Assembly: GCA_964539665.1 (NCBI GenBank)
Contig: CAZIKB010000216.1
Location: 1-6,393 of the forward strand
Source: CAZIKB01 sp964539665
GTDB lineage: Bacteria; Zhuqueibacterota; Zhuqueibacteria; Oceanimicrobiales; Oceanimicrobiaceae
DNA: 6,393 bases
Direction: 5' to 3'
Position 1 is the first letter of the stretch. The number at the start of each line of letters is the position of its first letter. This document shows positions 1 to 5,403 of the stretch, piece by piece. The position numbers were made by a program, and so were the translations under genes. Below the pieces are notes generated by a model, which was not told the origin of the DNA, made no database searches, and saw only the letters and a program-made list of their open reading frames with translations.

Positions 1-55
1 ATTAACAATCAATTTACAGTTTCGCCGTGACGGTCATCCGCACGCCCATTATGTG
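1..55 (+). repeat. Element C: right end of an upstream attC-like palindromic repeat
   Basis: This 55-bp stretch matches 3114-3168, the right end of element B, with a single mismatch (position 38, C versus A). It ends in ACGCCCATTAT (42-52), the terminal box also seen at the right ends of elements A (2014-2024) and B (3155-3165). Only the right end is in the window; the left part lies upstream. By analogy with integron sites, the crossover would fall between A48 and T49, so the bases from 49 on belong to the next unit. Confidence 0.8.
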
Positions 56-99
56 CTTAAGATTCTAAAATTTCAAAAAGTATTGTCTAGGAAGGCATT

Positions 100-666
100 A
101 TGAAAAAAGTATTTGCAAACAATCGTGATGAGTGGCGTTTATGGCTAGAAAAAAACCACAAAAAGGAAATGGGAATCTGGTTGGTTTATTATAAAAAACA
201 CATCGGCAAATCCAGTATTTCTTACACCGACTCAGTGGAAGAAGCTATCTGTTTTGGCTGGATTGACGGTCTTAAAAAGAAGATTGACGATGAAACTTAC
301 GCTTATAGATTCACGCCACGTAAAAAAAATAGTAAGTGGTCACCGCTCAATATAAACTATGCCAAGAAGATGATAAAAGAAGGAAAGATGACAAAAACAG
401 GATTGGAAGCATTCAATCAAAAAAAGAATTATGAGCAAGAAATTTTGAAGGCGAAAGCTGCAAAGGAAATTCTGCTTACGCCTAAAATAGAAAAAGCGCT
501 GAAGGAAAACAAAAAAGCTTGGGAGAATTTCAATAACCTTGCACCCAGCTACAAAAAACAGTATGTAGGATGGTTGGTTGCCGCTAAAAAGGATGAAACG
601 CGAAAACGTCGGCTAGAAGAAGCAATTAGGCTTTTAGAGCAAAATCAAAAGCTGGGGATGAAATAA
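100..666 (+). CDS. YdeI/OmpD-associated family protein
   Basis: This 188-residue protein has the full layout of the YdeI/OmdA family. The central signature is CFGWIDG at residues 51-57, followed by FTPRK and SKWSPLN at 71-84 and a Lys-rich stretch with a GKM turn near 95-97. The C-terminal OmdA-type part (about 125-185) contains AWENFNNLAPSYKKQYVGW, AAKK and ETRKRR. Family members are small soluble cytoplasmic proteins, some annotated as bacteriocin-protection proteins. The biochemical role is unsettled and I assign none here. The start is set by a strong ribosome binding site, AGGAAGG (89-95), four bases before the ATG. It lies 48 bp after the end of element C, as in a cassette whose gene begins close to the recombination point. 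It is probably co-transcribed with the DinB-like gene 38 bp downstream. It has no signal peptide or membrane segment and looks intact. Confidence 0.85.
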   Translation: MKKVFANNRDEWRLWLEKNHKKEMGIWLVYYKKHIGKSSISYTDSVEEAICFGWIDGLKKKIDDETYAYRFTPRKKNSKWSPLNINYAKKMIKEGKMTKTGLEAFNQKKNYEQEILKAKAAKEILLTPKIEKALKENKKAWENFNNLAPSYKKQYVGWLVAAKKDETRKRRLEEAIRLLEQNQKLGMK

Positions 667-693
667 ATATTTTAATGTTAACTATAAGCATTC

Positions 694-697
694 AGGA
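694..697 (+). promoter_or_regulatory. Ribosome binding site deciding the DinB-like start
   Basis: AGGA at 694-697 lies seven bases before the ATG at 705. The in-frame ATG at 675 has no purine-rich stretch at a suitable distance, and the ten residues it would add do not look like part of the family. I therefore start the gene at 705. Confidence 0.6.
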
Positions 698-704
698 AAA
701 GAAA

Positions 705-1292
705 ATGAAAACACCATCACAAGAATTGCTACAGAACCTTACAGATAGAACTAAGGCAATAATTATTAAAGTCAATAAAGATTTCAAAGTTCTTTCGAGT
801 GAGCTGTATAACTGGAAGCCTGACCAAGAGAAATGGAGTATTTTAGAATGCCTTGAACATTTAAATATTTTTGGTAATTTTTATTTAAAGGAAATTGAAA
901 GAACAATCAATAACGCAGAATCCTCTTCTCAGAATGATGAATTTAAAAGTGGAATTTTCGGTAATTGGGTTGCTGAATCAATGTTAATAAAGAATGGTAA
1001 AATAAAACCGATGAAAACAGCTAAAAGTAAAAATCCTTCTTTTAGCCAATTGCCAGATAATGTTATTGAACGGTTCTTAGATCAACAGGATATAATCCTT
1101 AAATTAATAGAAAAATCTAAAAGTTTAAACTTAACACGGTTAAAGGTTTCCACTGATATAACAAAATGGATAAAAATGAGACTTGGGGATATTCTTCGTT
1201 TTATTGTTTATCATAATGAGAGACATGTATTACAAGCTGAAAAAGTATTAAATGAAATAAATAATATAGTAAGTAATAAAAAAGTAAAATAA
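705..1292 (+). CDS. DinB-like (DinB_2 superfamily) putative metal-dependent protein
   Basis: The 195-residue protein has the four-helix DinB/YfiT-like pattern. An N-terminal helix is followed by a Trp-Lys-Pro segment and WSILECLEHLN (residues 44-54, His52). A long middle section follows, and a C-terminal helix carries YHNERHVLQAEKVL (169-182, His170 and His174). His52, His170 and His174 occupy the places of the three metal-binding histidines of the fold, so the metal site looks intact. The family includes thiol-dependent transferases and many uncharacterised stress-related proteins, and the substrate cannot be read from sequence. Length is normal for the group. The lysine-rich tail runs to a TAA at 1290-1292, and an attC-like site begins about 80 bp later. 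DinB-like genes are, from general knowledge, recurrent integron cassette cargo, which fits this setting. The function is cytoplasmic by inference. Confidence 0.82.
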   Translation: MKTPSQELLQNLTDRTKAIIIKVNKDFKVLSSELYNWKPDQEKWSILECLEHLNIFGNFYLKEIERTINNAESSSQNDEFKSGIFGNWVAESMLIKNGKIKPMKTAKSKNPSFSQLPDNVIERFLDQQDIILKLIEKSKSLNLTRLKVSTDITKWIKMRLGDILRFIVYHNERHVLQAEKVLNEINNIVSNKKVK

Positions 1293-1374
1293 TACATGAG
1301 TTCAACATTAAAGTTTGCCTTACTTTTATAAAACCATTGATAAATTGGAAAAATAGATCCGGAACCATAAGATG

Positions 1375-1508
1375 GCACATAACCCACAAATCAACCTGAA
1401 TTTGCCAGCTGTTGGTTTTTAGATTTTCAGTATGGTTTGGTTCAAGTTTAGTGCAGCTTTCAAGTTCATCTCCTGCTGTCAAATCAGGTTATTTGTAAGC
1501 CGTTATCC
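1375..1508 (+). other. attC recombination site (classical architecture)
   Basis: This is an imperfect palindrome with attC layout. R boxes ATAAC (1379-1383) and GTTAT (1502-1506) pair, followed by an unpaired spacer (1384-1385 versus 1497-1501). The L boxes come next: ACAAAT (1386-1391) pairs with ATTTGT (1491-1496), and AACCTGA (1393-1399) pairs with TCAGGTT (1484-1490). Then TTTG (1401-1404) pairs with CAAA (1480-1483), and after a mismatch CAGC (1406-1409) pairs with GCTG (1475-1478). C1392 and A1400 are single-base bulges, both on the left arm and eight bases apart. On the bottom strand they become extrahelical G and T, in the order and spacing I recall for G20'' and T12'' of known attC sites. 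The length of about 130 bp is inside the usual attC range. Confidence 0.75.
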
Positions 1509-1566
1509 GTGACGCAACTACGACTTGTGATTCGAAGCAACTAAGTCTTTTGTCAATATAATCCCC

Positions 1567-1586
1567 ATCCCCTATTAGAAGGGGAT
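1567..1586. other. Small hairpin in the gene-less unit
   Basis: ATCCCC (1567-1572) and GGGGAT (1581-1586) form a perfect six-base-pair stem with an eight-base loop. It is not followed by a T-run, so it is not a clear intrinsic terminator. It could be part of a small RNA or chance. Confidence 0.35.
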
Positions 1587-1691
1587 TAATTATGACTGTA
1601 AAACAAGAAGATAATTTAATAGCTCTGGTGCATTAATACATGGCAGCACTTTTGATTTTATTATCCAGATTCCTTATCATGCACTTAACCT

Positions 1692-1716
1692 CACCCCGAT
1701 TATATTTACAGGGGTG
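1692..1716. other. Small hairpin in the gene-less unit
   Basis: CACCCC (1692-1697) pairs perfectly with GGGGTG (1711-1716) around a 13-base loop. The right arm begins GGGGTGCGAA (1711-1720), which recurs exactly at 1831-1840 inside element A, so this may be a degraded piece of the same repeat family. Confidence 0.3.
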
Positions 1717-1808
1717 CGAATCAACTTAGTTTTGAATATTAACATTTGTTCTTTAAATTTATTTTAACTAAAATACTAACATATATTCATTTAAGTAGTT
1801 AGTCTGTC

Positions 1809-2027
1809 TTGCGTCACGGATAATGGGCGTGGGGTGCGAAAGGCAAGGCAGTTGCTACGCCCAAAGTACCTTCCGCTTGGTTCCATTTTCGCTTACGTAT
1901 AACCAAGCGGATCGACGCTGAAAGAGCAGTTAGCTGTACATTACAGTACAAAGATTCTTTTCGTACAGGCTAATTTATCAGCTTTTTTCGGTTTCGCTCT
2001 GCAGGACATCCGGACGCCCATTATACT
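1809..2027 (+). other. Element A: long attC-like palindromic site with ATT core
   Basis: The terminal boxes ATAATGGGCGT (1820-1830) and ACGCCCATTAT (2014-2024) are perfectly complementary. GCGAAA (1836-1841) can pair with TTTCGC (1992-1997) inside them. A 37-base block (1837-1873) is identical to 2979-3015 in element B, and a 12-base block (1886-1897) to 3028-3039. Internal stems include CCGCTTGGTT (1873-1882) with AACCAAGCGG (1901-1910), and 1930-1939 with 1963-1973 (ten pairs, one bulged G). The core triplet is ATT (AAT on the left), not the GTT/AAC of classical attC, and the site is longer than usual. A MITE-like repeat is the main alternative, but the pairing with 1503-1517 favours a recombination site. 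Confidence 0.6.
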
Positions 2028-2153
2028 TAAAATGTAATTTAGTAATTTGTTTATTGAAAAAATAAATTGAATTGATTATATTGTAACTGAATTATATATT
2101 ACCATTTAATAAAATTGACCATTCTTATTATTATAAGAAAAAGAGATTTCTAA

Positions 2154-2564
2154 TTGGCAAATTTTGAAACCAACGATTTGGATATTGAGAAAATTAAGAA
2201 CCATTGGCTTATAACATCAAATGATGATTTCAAAACGATGAACGAGCTATTCAAATCAAAATTTTATAATTGGTCTTTGTTTATTGGTCATATTTCTGTA
2301 GAAAAATTACTTAAAGCACTATATGTAAAAATATATAAAAAACATGCGCCTACCATACATAATCTCTACAGATTAGCTGAATTATGTAAAATCGAATTGA
2401 CTGATGAATATTCTGATTGGCTTGATACGATCACCTCTTTTAATAAAAATGCACGATACGATGATTACAAAAAAGAATTTTCTACTTTATGTACTAGAGA
2501 ATACGCCAAGGTGTGGATTGATCGAACAAAGGAGTTGCGTAAATGGATAGAAAAGATGCTTTAA
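2154..2564 (+). CDS. HEPN domain protein, partner of MNT nucleotidyltransferase
   Basis: The 136-residue all-helical protein matches the HEPN domain (PF05168-like). HWLITSNDDF (17-26) is followed by FYNWSLFIGHISVEKLLKAL (37-56), HAPTIHNLYRLAE (64-76), then the SFNKNARYDDY segment (95-105) and a final amphipathic helix. HEPN proteins next to MNT nucleotidyltransferases are usually the toxin, often an RNase, of a two-gene toxin-antitoxin system. The catalytic RX4-6H motif of active HepT-type toxins is not visible: R101 is followed by YDDYKKEF with no histidine. RNase activity is therefore doubtful, and the protein may be a non-catalytic HEPN subunit. The start is TTG, because a TAA at 2151-2153 lies directly upstream in frame and the first in-frame ATG would remove conserved residues. 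The ribosome binding site is weak. The stop overlaps the MNT gene by 22 bp, implying coupled translation. Confidence 0.8.
   Translation: MANFETNDLDIEKIKNHWLITSNDDFKTMNELFKSKFYNWSLFIGHISVEKLLKALYVKIYKKHAPTIHNLYRLAELCKIELTDEYSDWLDTITSFNKNARYDDYKKEFSTLCTREYAKVWIDRTKELRKWIEKML
2528..2534 (+). promoter_or_regulatory. Ribosome binding site of the MNT gene, inside the HEPN gene
   Basis: AAAGGAG lies eight bases before the ATG at 2543 and is still inside the HEPN coding region. It is much stronger than the site in front of the HEPN gene's TTG start. This would favour production of the presumed antitoxin over the presumed toxin. Confidence 0.65.
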
Positions 2565-2848
2565 AAATTGCACGAGAATTTACTTCACTAATTAAAACTA
2601 ATTACGATTGCAAACAAGTTTTCCTTTTTGGCTCCTATGCAAAAGGAACAAATCGTGATGAAAGTGATATTGACATTGCTGTAATTCTTAATGAATTCGA
2701 AAATCCAATAGACATACAATTAGAACTCATGAGATTACGGCGCAAAATTGACAGCAGAATAGAACCACATCCTTTCAGACAAAAAGATTTCAACCTCTCA
2801 AATCCTGTGGCATACGAAATTTTGAAGTATGGACAAGAATTGATTTGA
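2543..2848 (+). CDS. MNT-type minimal nucleotidyltransferase (MntA-like)
   Basis: The 101-residue protein is a minimal DNA polymerase-beta-like nucleotidyltransferase. The signature GS-X10-DXD is exact: G30 S31, then ten residues, D42 and D44, within LFGSYAKG and SDIDIAV. An acidic residue for the third metal ligand is plausible in the RIEPHPF segment (E74). The known MntA antitoxins of this family transfer AMP from ATP onto a tyrosine next to the HepT active site. Whether that happens here is uncertain, because the HEPN partner lacks the usual R-X4-H-X-Y target motif. The gene overlaps the HEPN gene by 22 bp in another frame and has a strong AAAGGAG. The order is HEPN first, MNT second. It is full length with no signal peptide, so it is cytoplasmic. 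About 100 bp of AT-rich sequence separate its stop from element B. Confidence 0.85.
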   Translation: MDRKDALKIAREFTSLIKTNYDCKQVFLFGSYAKGTNRDESDIDIAVILNEFENPIDIQLELMRLRRKIDSRIEPHPFRQKDFNLSNPVAYEILKYGQELI

Positions 2849-2953
2849 GCACAATTCAATACAATACATCTCAAGTCTAAATATCAAGCTTAATAATAAA
2901 TTAATAACGAAGCACTTACCTTATTTTATAGTTGTATTTAAGTTACTGTTTCG

Positions 2954-3168
2954 CGCTACGGATAATGGACGTAGGGTACGAAAGGCAAGGCAGTTGCTAC
3001 GCCCAAAGTACCTTCAGCTTTGCGCCGTTTTCGCTTACGGATAACCAGGCGGATTGACCGCACACGACAGTTAACTTTATTTTAGCAAACAAACTCTTTT
3101 GTAAATACATGCTATTAACAATCAATTTACAGTTTCGCCGTGACGGTCATACGCACGCCCATTATGTG
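2954..3168 (+). other. Element B: long attC-like palindromic site with ATT core
   Basis: The terminal boxes are ATAATGGACGT (2962-2972) and ACGCCCATTAT (3155-3165), which pair apart from one A·C. The boxes span 204 bp versus 205 bp in element A, and the left shoulder GCGCTACGG resembles A's GCGTCACGG. The 37-base block 2979-3015 is identical to A. The right third differs from A in sequence but still folds: GTTAA (3070-3074) with TTAAC (3115-3119), TAGCA (3083-3087) with TGCTA (3110-3114), and ACAAA (3089-3093) with TTTGT (3098-3102). The right end matches element C almost perfectly. The proposed crossover is between A3161 and T3162. Confidence 0.6.
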
Positions 3169-3204
3169 GCTTATCTTATTTATACCTCTTACAAATGGTA
3201 AAAT

Positions 3205-3210
3205 GGAGGG
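3205..3210 (+). promoter_or_regulatory. Ribosome binding site deciding the propeller protein start
   Basis: GGAGGG lies seven bases before the ATG at 3218, which opens directly into a signal peptide. The open frame extends upstream to a GTG at 3140, but that part is translated from the end of element B and would bury the signal peptide, so 3218 is the real start. Confidence 0.85.
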
Positions 3211-3217
3211 AGAAGTT

Positions 3218-5395
3218 ATGCGTAAATTTATTACTATTGTAACATCGATTTTTTTATTATTTGGATTTGGAGAGCTCCTCATTGCTCAACAAGATTGGTA
3301 TTGGCAAAATCCATTGCCTACTAGAAATGATCTTAGTGATATCCATATATTTAATCAGAATATGGCGATTGCAGTGGGTGAAACGAATACCATTATCAAG
3401 ACGACAGACGGCGGTGCTACCTGGTCTTCGATATTTCAATCCTCTACATCTGGATCGTTCTCTGGTGTATTTTTTATTAATGAAAATACGGGGTGGTTAG
3501 TAGGTGAAGAAGGATCGAAACCCTTTGTCATGAAAACCATCGATAGTGGAGAAACGTGGAAAACGCAATTGTCTTTGCAACAATTGTGGAAAATAAACGA
3601 TGTTTTCTTTCTTAACTCTCAAATAGGCTGGGTCGTAGGAAAAGGGGGGAATTCAGGTCGAATAATGAAAACTTCAAACGGCGGTGAAGAGTGGATTGAT
3701 CAATTTTATAGGCATAATACTACTGAATTCCAAGATGTACATTTTTTAGATCATAACACAGGATATGTTGTGGGAACACGTGGAGGCTCTAGAGGATATA
3801 TTATCAAAACCACAGATGGGGGGCAAAATTGGACTGAGCAATTAATATATAGTGGAAGCGCTTTAAATTTTTATTTTTATTCAGTCTATTTCGCGAGCGC
3901 AGAAACAGGTTGGGTAGTAGGATGTGATGGGAAAATTTTTCATACTACTGATGGCGGTAGCAATTGGCATTCGCAGTCCAGCCGTACTAATGAACATCTA
4001 CGTTCTGTATATTTTATCACTGAAAACCAAGGTTGTGCTGTTGGTAATTTTGGTACTATTTTGACTACAACCGATGGGGGAAACAATTGGATACCACAAT
4101 CGAGTGGTACAGAATGTAATTTATCAACGGTCGTATTTTTTGATACCTCAATTGGCTTTACTATTGGAGGGAACGGAACCATCTTAAAAACCACCGATGT
4201 TGGAAAAAACTGGGACTTTCAGAGTTTTGAGTTAACCACAGATGATTTTGAGTCTGTTTTTTTTATCAATGAATCGGTTGGCTGGGCAGTTGGAGGAGAC
4301 TGGGGATCACATAGCACCATTCTGAATACTTCCGACGGTGGGGCGAACTGGACTATAAAAACGCAAGAAATGGCAAAATATGGGCTATATGATATTTTCT
4401 TTGTTGACGAAAATACAGGCTGGACAGTCGGGTCTGAGGGTACCATATTGAATACGGTGGACGGTGGAGTAGTGTGGCATTCACAGACAAGTGGCACTGA
4501 TAGATTTTTATACTCCTGCCAGTTTCTAAATAAAAATGATGGATGGGTCGTCGGCTCGAGTGGAACAAGCCTAAAAACCAATGACGGCGGGACCAACTGG
4601 TGGAAAGCTTCTGGAATGCCAACATATAGATTTTCTTCGGTTCACTTCACAGATGAGGATACTGGAGTTATTGCAGGTGATGATGGCCACATTTTAAAAA
4701 CAACAGACGGCGGATCAATTTGGACACAATCCCAAAACAGTGATTATAATGAATTGTATGATCTCTTTTTCCTGGACCAAAATACAGGTTGGGCAGTTGG
4801 AGAAAATGGCGCTGGCTGGAAAACCACAAATGGCGGAGACTCCTGGAATGAATTTGAAAGCAACACCTCACGCGATCTCAAATCAGTTTACTTCATTACT
4901 TCAAATGATGGATGGATAGTAGGAGAAAAAGGAGCGTTGAAGAAAACCACAGATGGTGGAGAAACGTGGGAAAATGATCTGAAATTGACGGAAAGATATT
5001 TAAGCTCTATCTTTTTTACCAACGATCAAATTGGGTGGATTGTTGGCGATGCGGGTATCATTTTTAGCACGCAGTATATAAAAGTTCCTGTAGATAGATA
5101 TGAGACAGATAACGACAACACATATCCCAAAAATTTTGAACTATTTCAGAACTATCCGAATCCATTTAATCCGTTGACAATTATTCATTATTCAATCACA
5201 AGTTCAGATTTAGTTTCTCTAAAGATTTATGATTTACTTGGAAGAGAAATTCGAACATTAGTCAATGAATATAAAAGACCAGGATCATATTCAGTAATAT
5301 TTAAATCAAATCAACTTCCAAGTGGTGTTTACTTCTACAGATTAAATGTAGAAAATAAATATACAGCTAGTAAGAAAATGTTGTTAATACGTTAA
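3218..5395 (+). CDS. Secreted Ycf48-like beta-propeller protein with type IX sorting domain
   Basis: The 725-residue protein begins with a signal peptide (MRKFITIVTS, then a hydrophobic stretch to about residue 23, ending LLIAQQ). Residues 38-619 contain about 14 tandem repeats of roughly 41-47 residues. The consensus is V.FFxxxxTGWxVGxxGxIxKTTDGGxxW, as in the plant/cyanobacterial photosystem II assembly factor Ycf48/Hcf136. Thirteen repeats carry the GG..W half. The last stops at FSTQ, so an N-terminal strand (QDWYWQ) may close the ring; fourteen blades would suit two seven-bladed propellers. Residues 640-725 form a Por-type sorting domain (YPNPFNP, LKIYDLLGREI, GVYFYRL, KKMLLIR), which directs proteins through the type IX system to the surface. 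There is no catalytic motif, and a photosynthetic role is not implied. It is probably a surface or adhesion scaffold; its partner is unknown. Confidence 0.88.
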   Translation: MRKFITIVTSIFLLFGFGELLIAQQDWYWQNPLPTRNDLSDIHIFNQNMAIAVGETNTIIKTTDGGATWSSIFQSSTSGSFSGVFFINENTGWLVGEEGSKPFVMKTIDSGETWKTQLSLQQLWKINDVFFLNSQIGWVVGKGGNSGRIMKTSNGGEEWIDQFYRHNTTEFQDVHFLDHNTGYVVGTRGGSRGYIIKTTDGGQNWTEQLIYSGSALNFYFYSVYFASAETGWVVGCDGKIFHTTDGGSNWHSQSSRTNEHLRSVYFITENQGCAVGNFGTILTTTDGGNNWIPQSSGTECNLSTVVFFDTSIGFTIGGNGTILKTTDVGKNWDFQSFELTTDDFESVFFINESVGWAVGGDWGSHSTILNTSDGGANWTIKTQEMAKYGLYDIFFVDENTGWTVGSEGTILNTVDGGVVWHSQTSGTDRFLYSCQFLNKNDGWVVGSSGTSLKTNDGGTNWWKASGMPTYRFSSVHFTDEDTGVIAGDDGHILKTTDGGSIWTQSQNSDYNELYDLFFLDQNTGWAVGENGAGWKTTNGGDSWNEFESNTSRDLKSVYFITSNDGWIVGEKGALKKTTDGGETWENDLKLTERYLSSIFFTNDQIGWIVGDAGIIFSTQYIKVPVDRYETDNDNTYPKNFELFQNYPNPFNPLTIIHYSITSSDLVSLKIYDLLGREIRTLVNEYKRPGSYSVIFKSNQLPSGVYFYRLNVENKYTASKKMLLIR
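3329..5071 (+). repeat. Tandem repeat region coding for about 14 propeller blades
   Basis: The coding sequence repeats every 120-140 bp. Each unit encodes a conserved ThrGlyTrp-x-ValGly turn and an AspGlyGly-x-x-Trp turn. DNA copies are well diverged, while the protein pattern is kept, so the repeats are old rather than a recent tandem expansion. Confidence 0.8.
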
Positions 5396-5403
5396 CAAAA
5401 ACA

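Larger units (their letters stand above)
49..1502 (+). mobile_element. Putative integron gene cassette 1 (YdeI-like + DinB-like)
   Basis: The unit runs from the proposed crossover in element C to the G of the R' box of the attC-like site at 1375-1508. Its first eight bases, TTATGTGC (49-56), are the exact reverse complement of GCACATAA (1375-1382) in its own site. A circularised cassette would therefore form a nine-base-pair R box once G1502 and C1383 are included. The genes point toward the attC site, as is usual in cassettes. Two genes in one cassette is less usual; only 38 bp separate them, too little for a lost attC to hide between them. Confidence 0.6.
1503..2020 (+). mobile_element. Putative gene-less integron cassette 2
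   Basis: This 518-bp unit lies between the crossover of the attC at 1375-1508 and that of element A. Its first 15 bases (TTATCCGTGACGCAA, 1503-1517) are the exact reverse complement of 1809-1823, the left shoulder of element A. I find no convincing gene on either strand. The only candidates are a 14-codon ORF at 1592-1636 behind an AGGGGA motif and a 29-codon hydrophobic ORF at 1640-1729 with no clear ribosome binding site. The stretch holds two small hairpins (1567-1586, 1692-1716) and AT-rich sequence at 1730-1800. Gene-less cassettes are known in integrons and may carry promoters or RNAs; nothing here proves either. Confidence 0.5.
2021..3161 (+). mobile_element. Putative integron cassette 3 (HEPN/MNT module)
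   Basis: This 1141-bp unit lies between the crossovers of elements A and B and carries the overlapping HEPN and MNT genes pointing toward element B. Its first bases, with the preceding A (ATTATAC), match the reverse complement of the left box of element B (GGATAAT, 2960-2966) at six of seven positions. That is weaker than in units 1 and 2. Two-gene toxin-antitoxin modules are familiar stabilising cargo in sedentary integrons. The 2021-2153 stretch upstream of the genes is very AT-rich and presumably holds the promoter, but I cannot fix its boxes. Confidence 0.5.

Noticed and set aside
1201..1482. 93-codon open frame on the minus strand
   Set aside because: It overlaps the end of the DinB-like gene and the attC-like palindrome, its protein has no recognisable domain, and no ribosome binding site supports it. 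It is treated as a chance frame.
1592..1729. Two mini-ORFs (14 and 29 codons) in the gene-less unit
   Set aside because: They are too short to support from sequence alone and show no family resemblance; they are mentioned only within the unit description.
1820..2024. Element A as a MITE with short terminal inverted repeats
   Set aside because: It is not excluded, but I see no target-site duplication, all copies have one orientation between gene modules, and complementarity to the unit start at 1503 is better explained by site-specific recombination.
3140..3217. N-terminal extension of the propeller protein from a GTG start
   Set aside because: These 26 codons are translated from the end of element B and the spacer. 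A strong GGAGGG and a signal peptide start at 3218.
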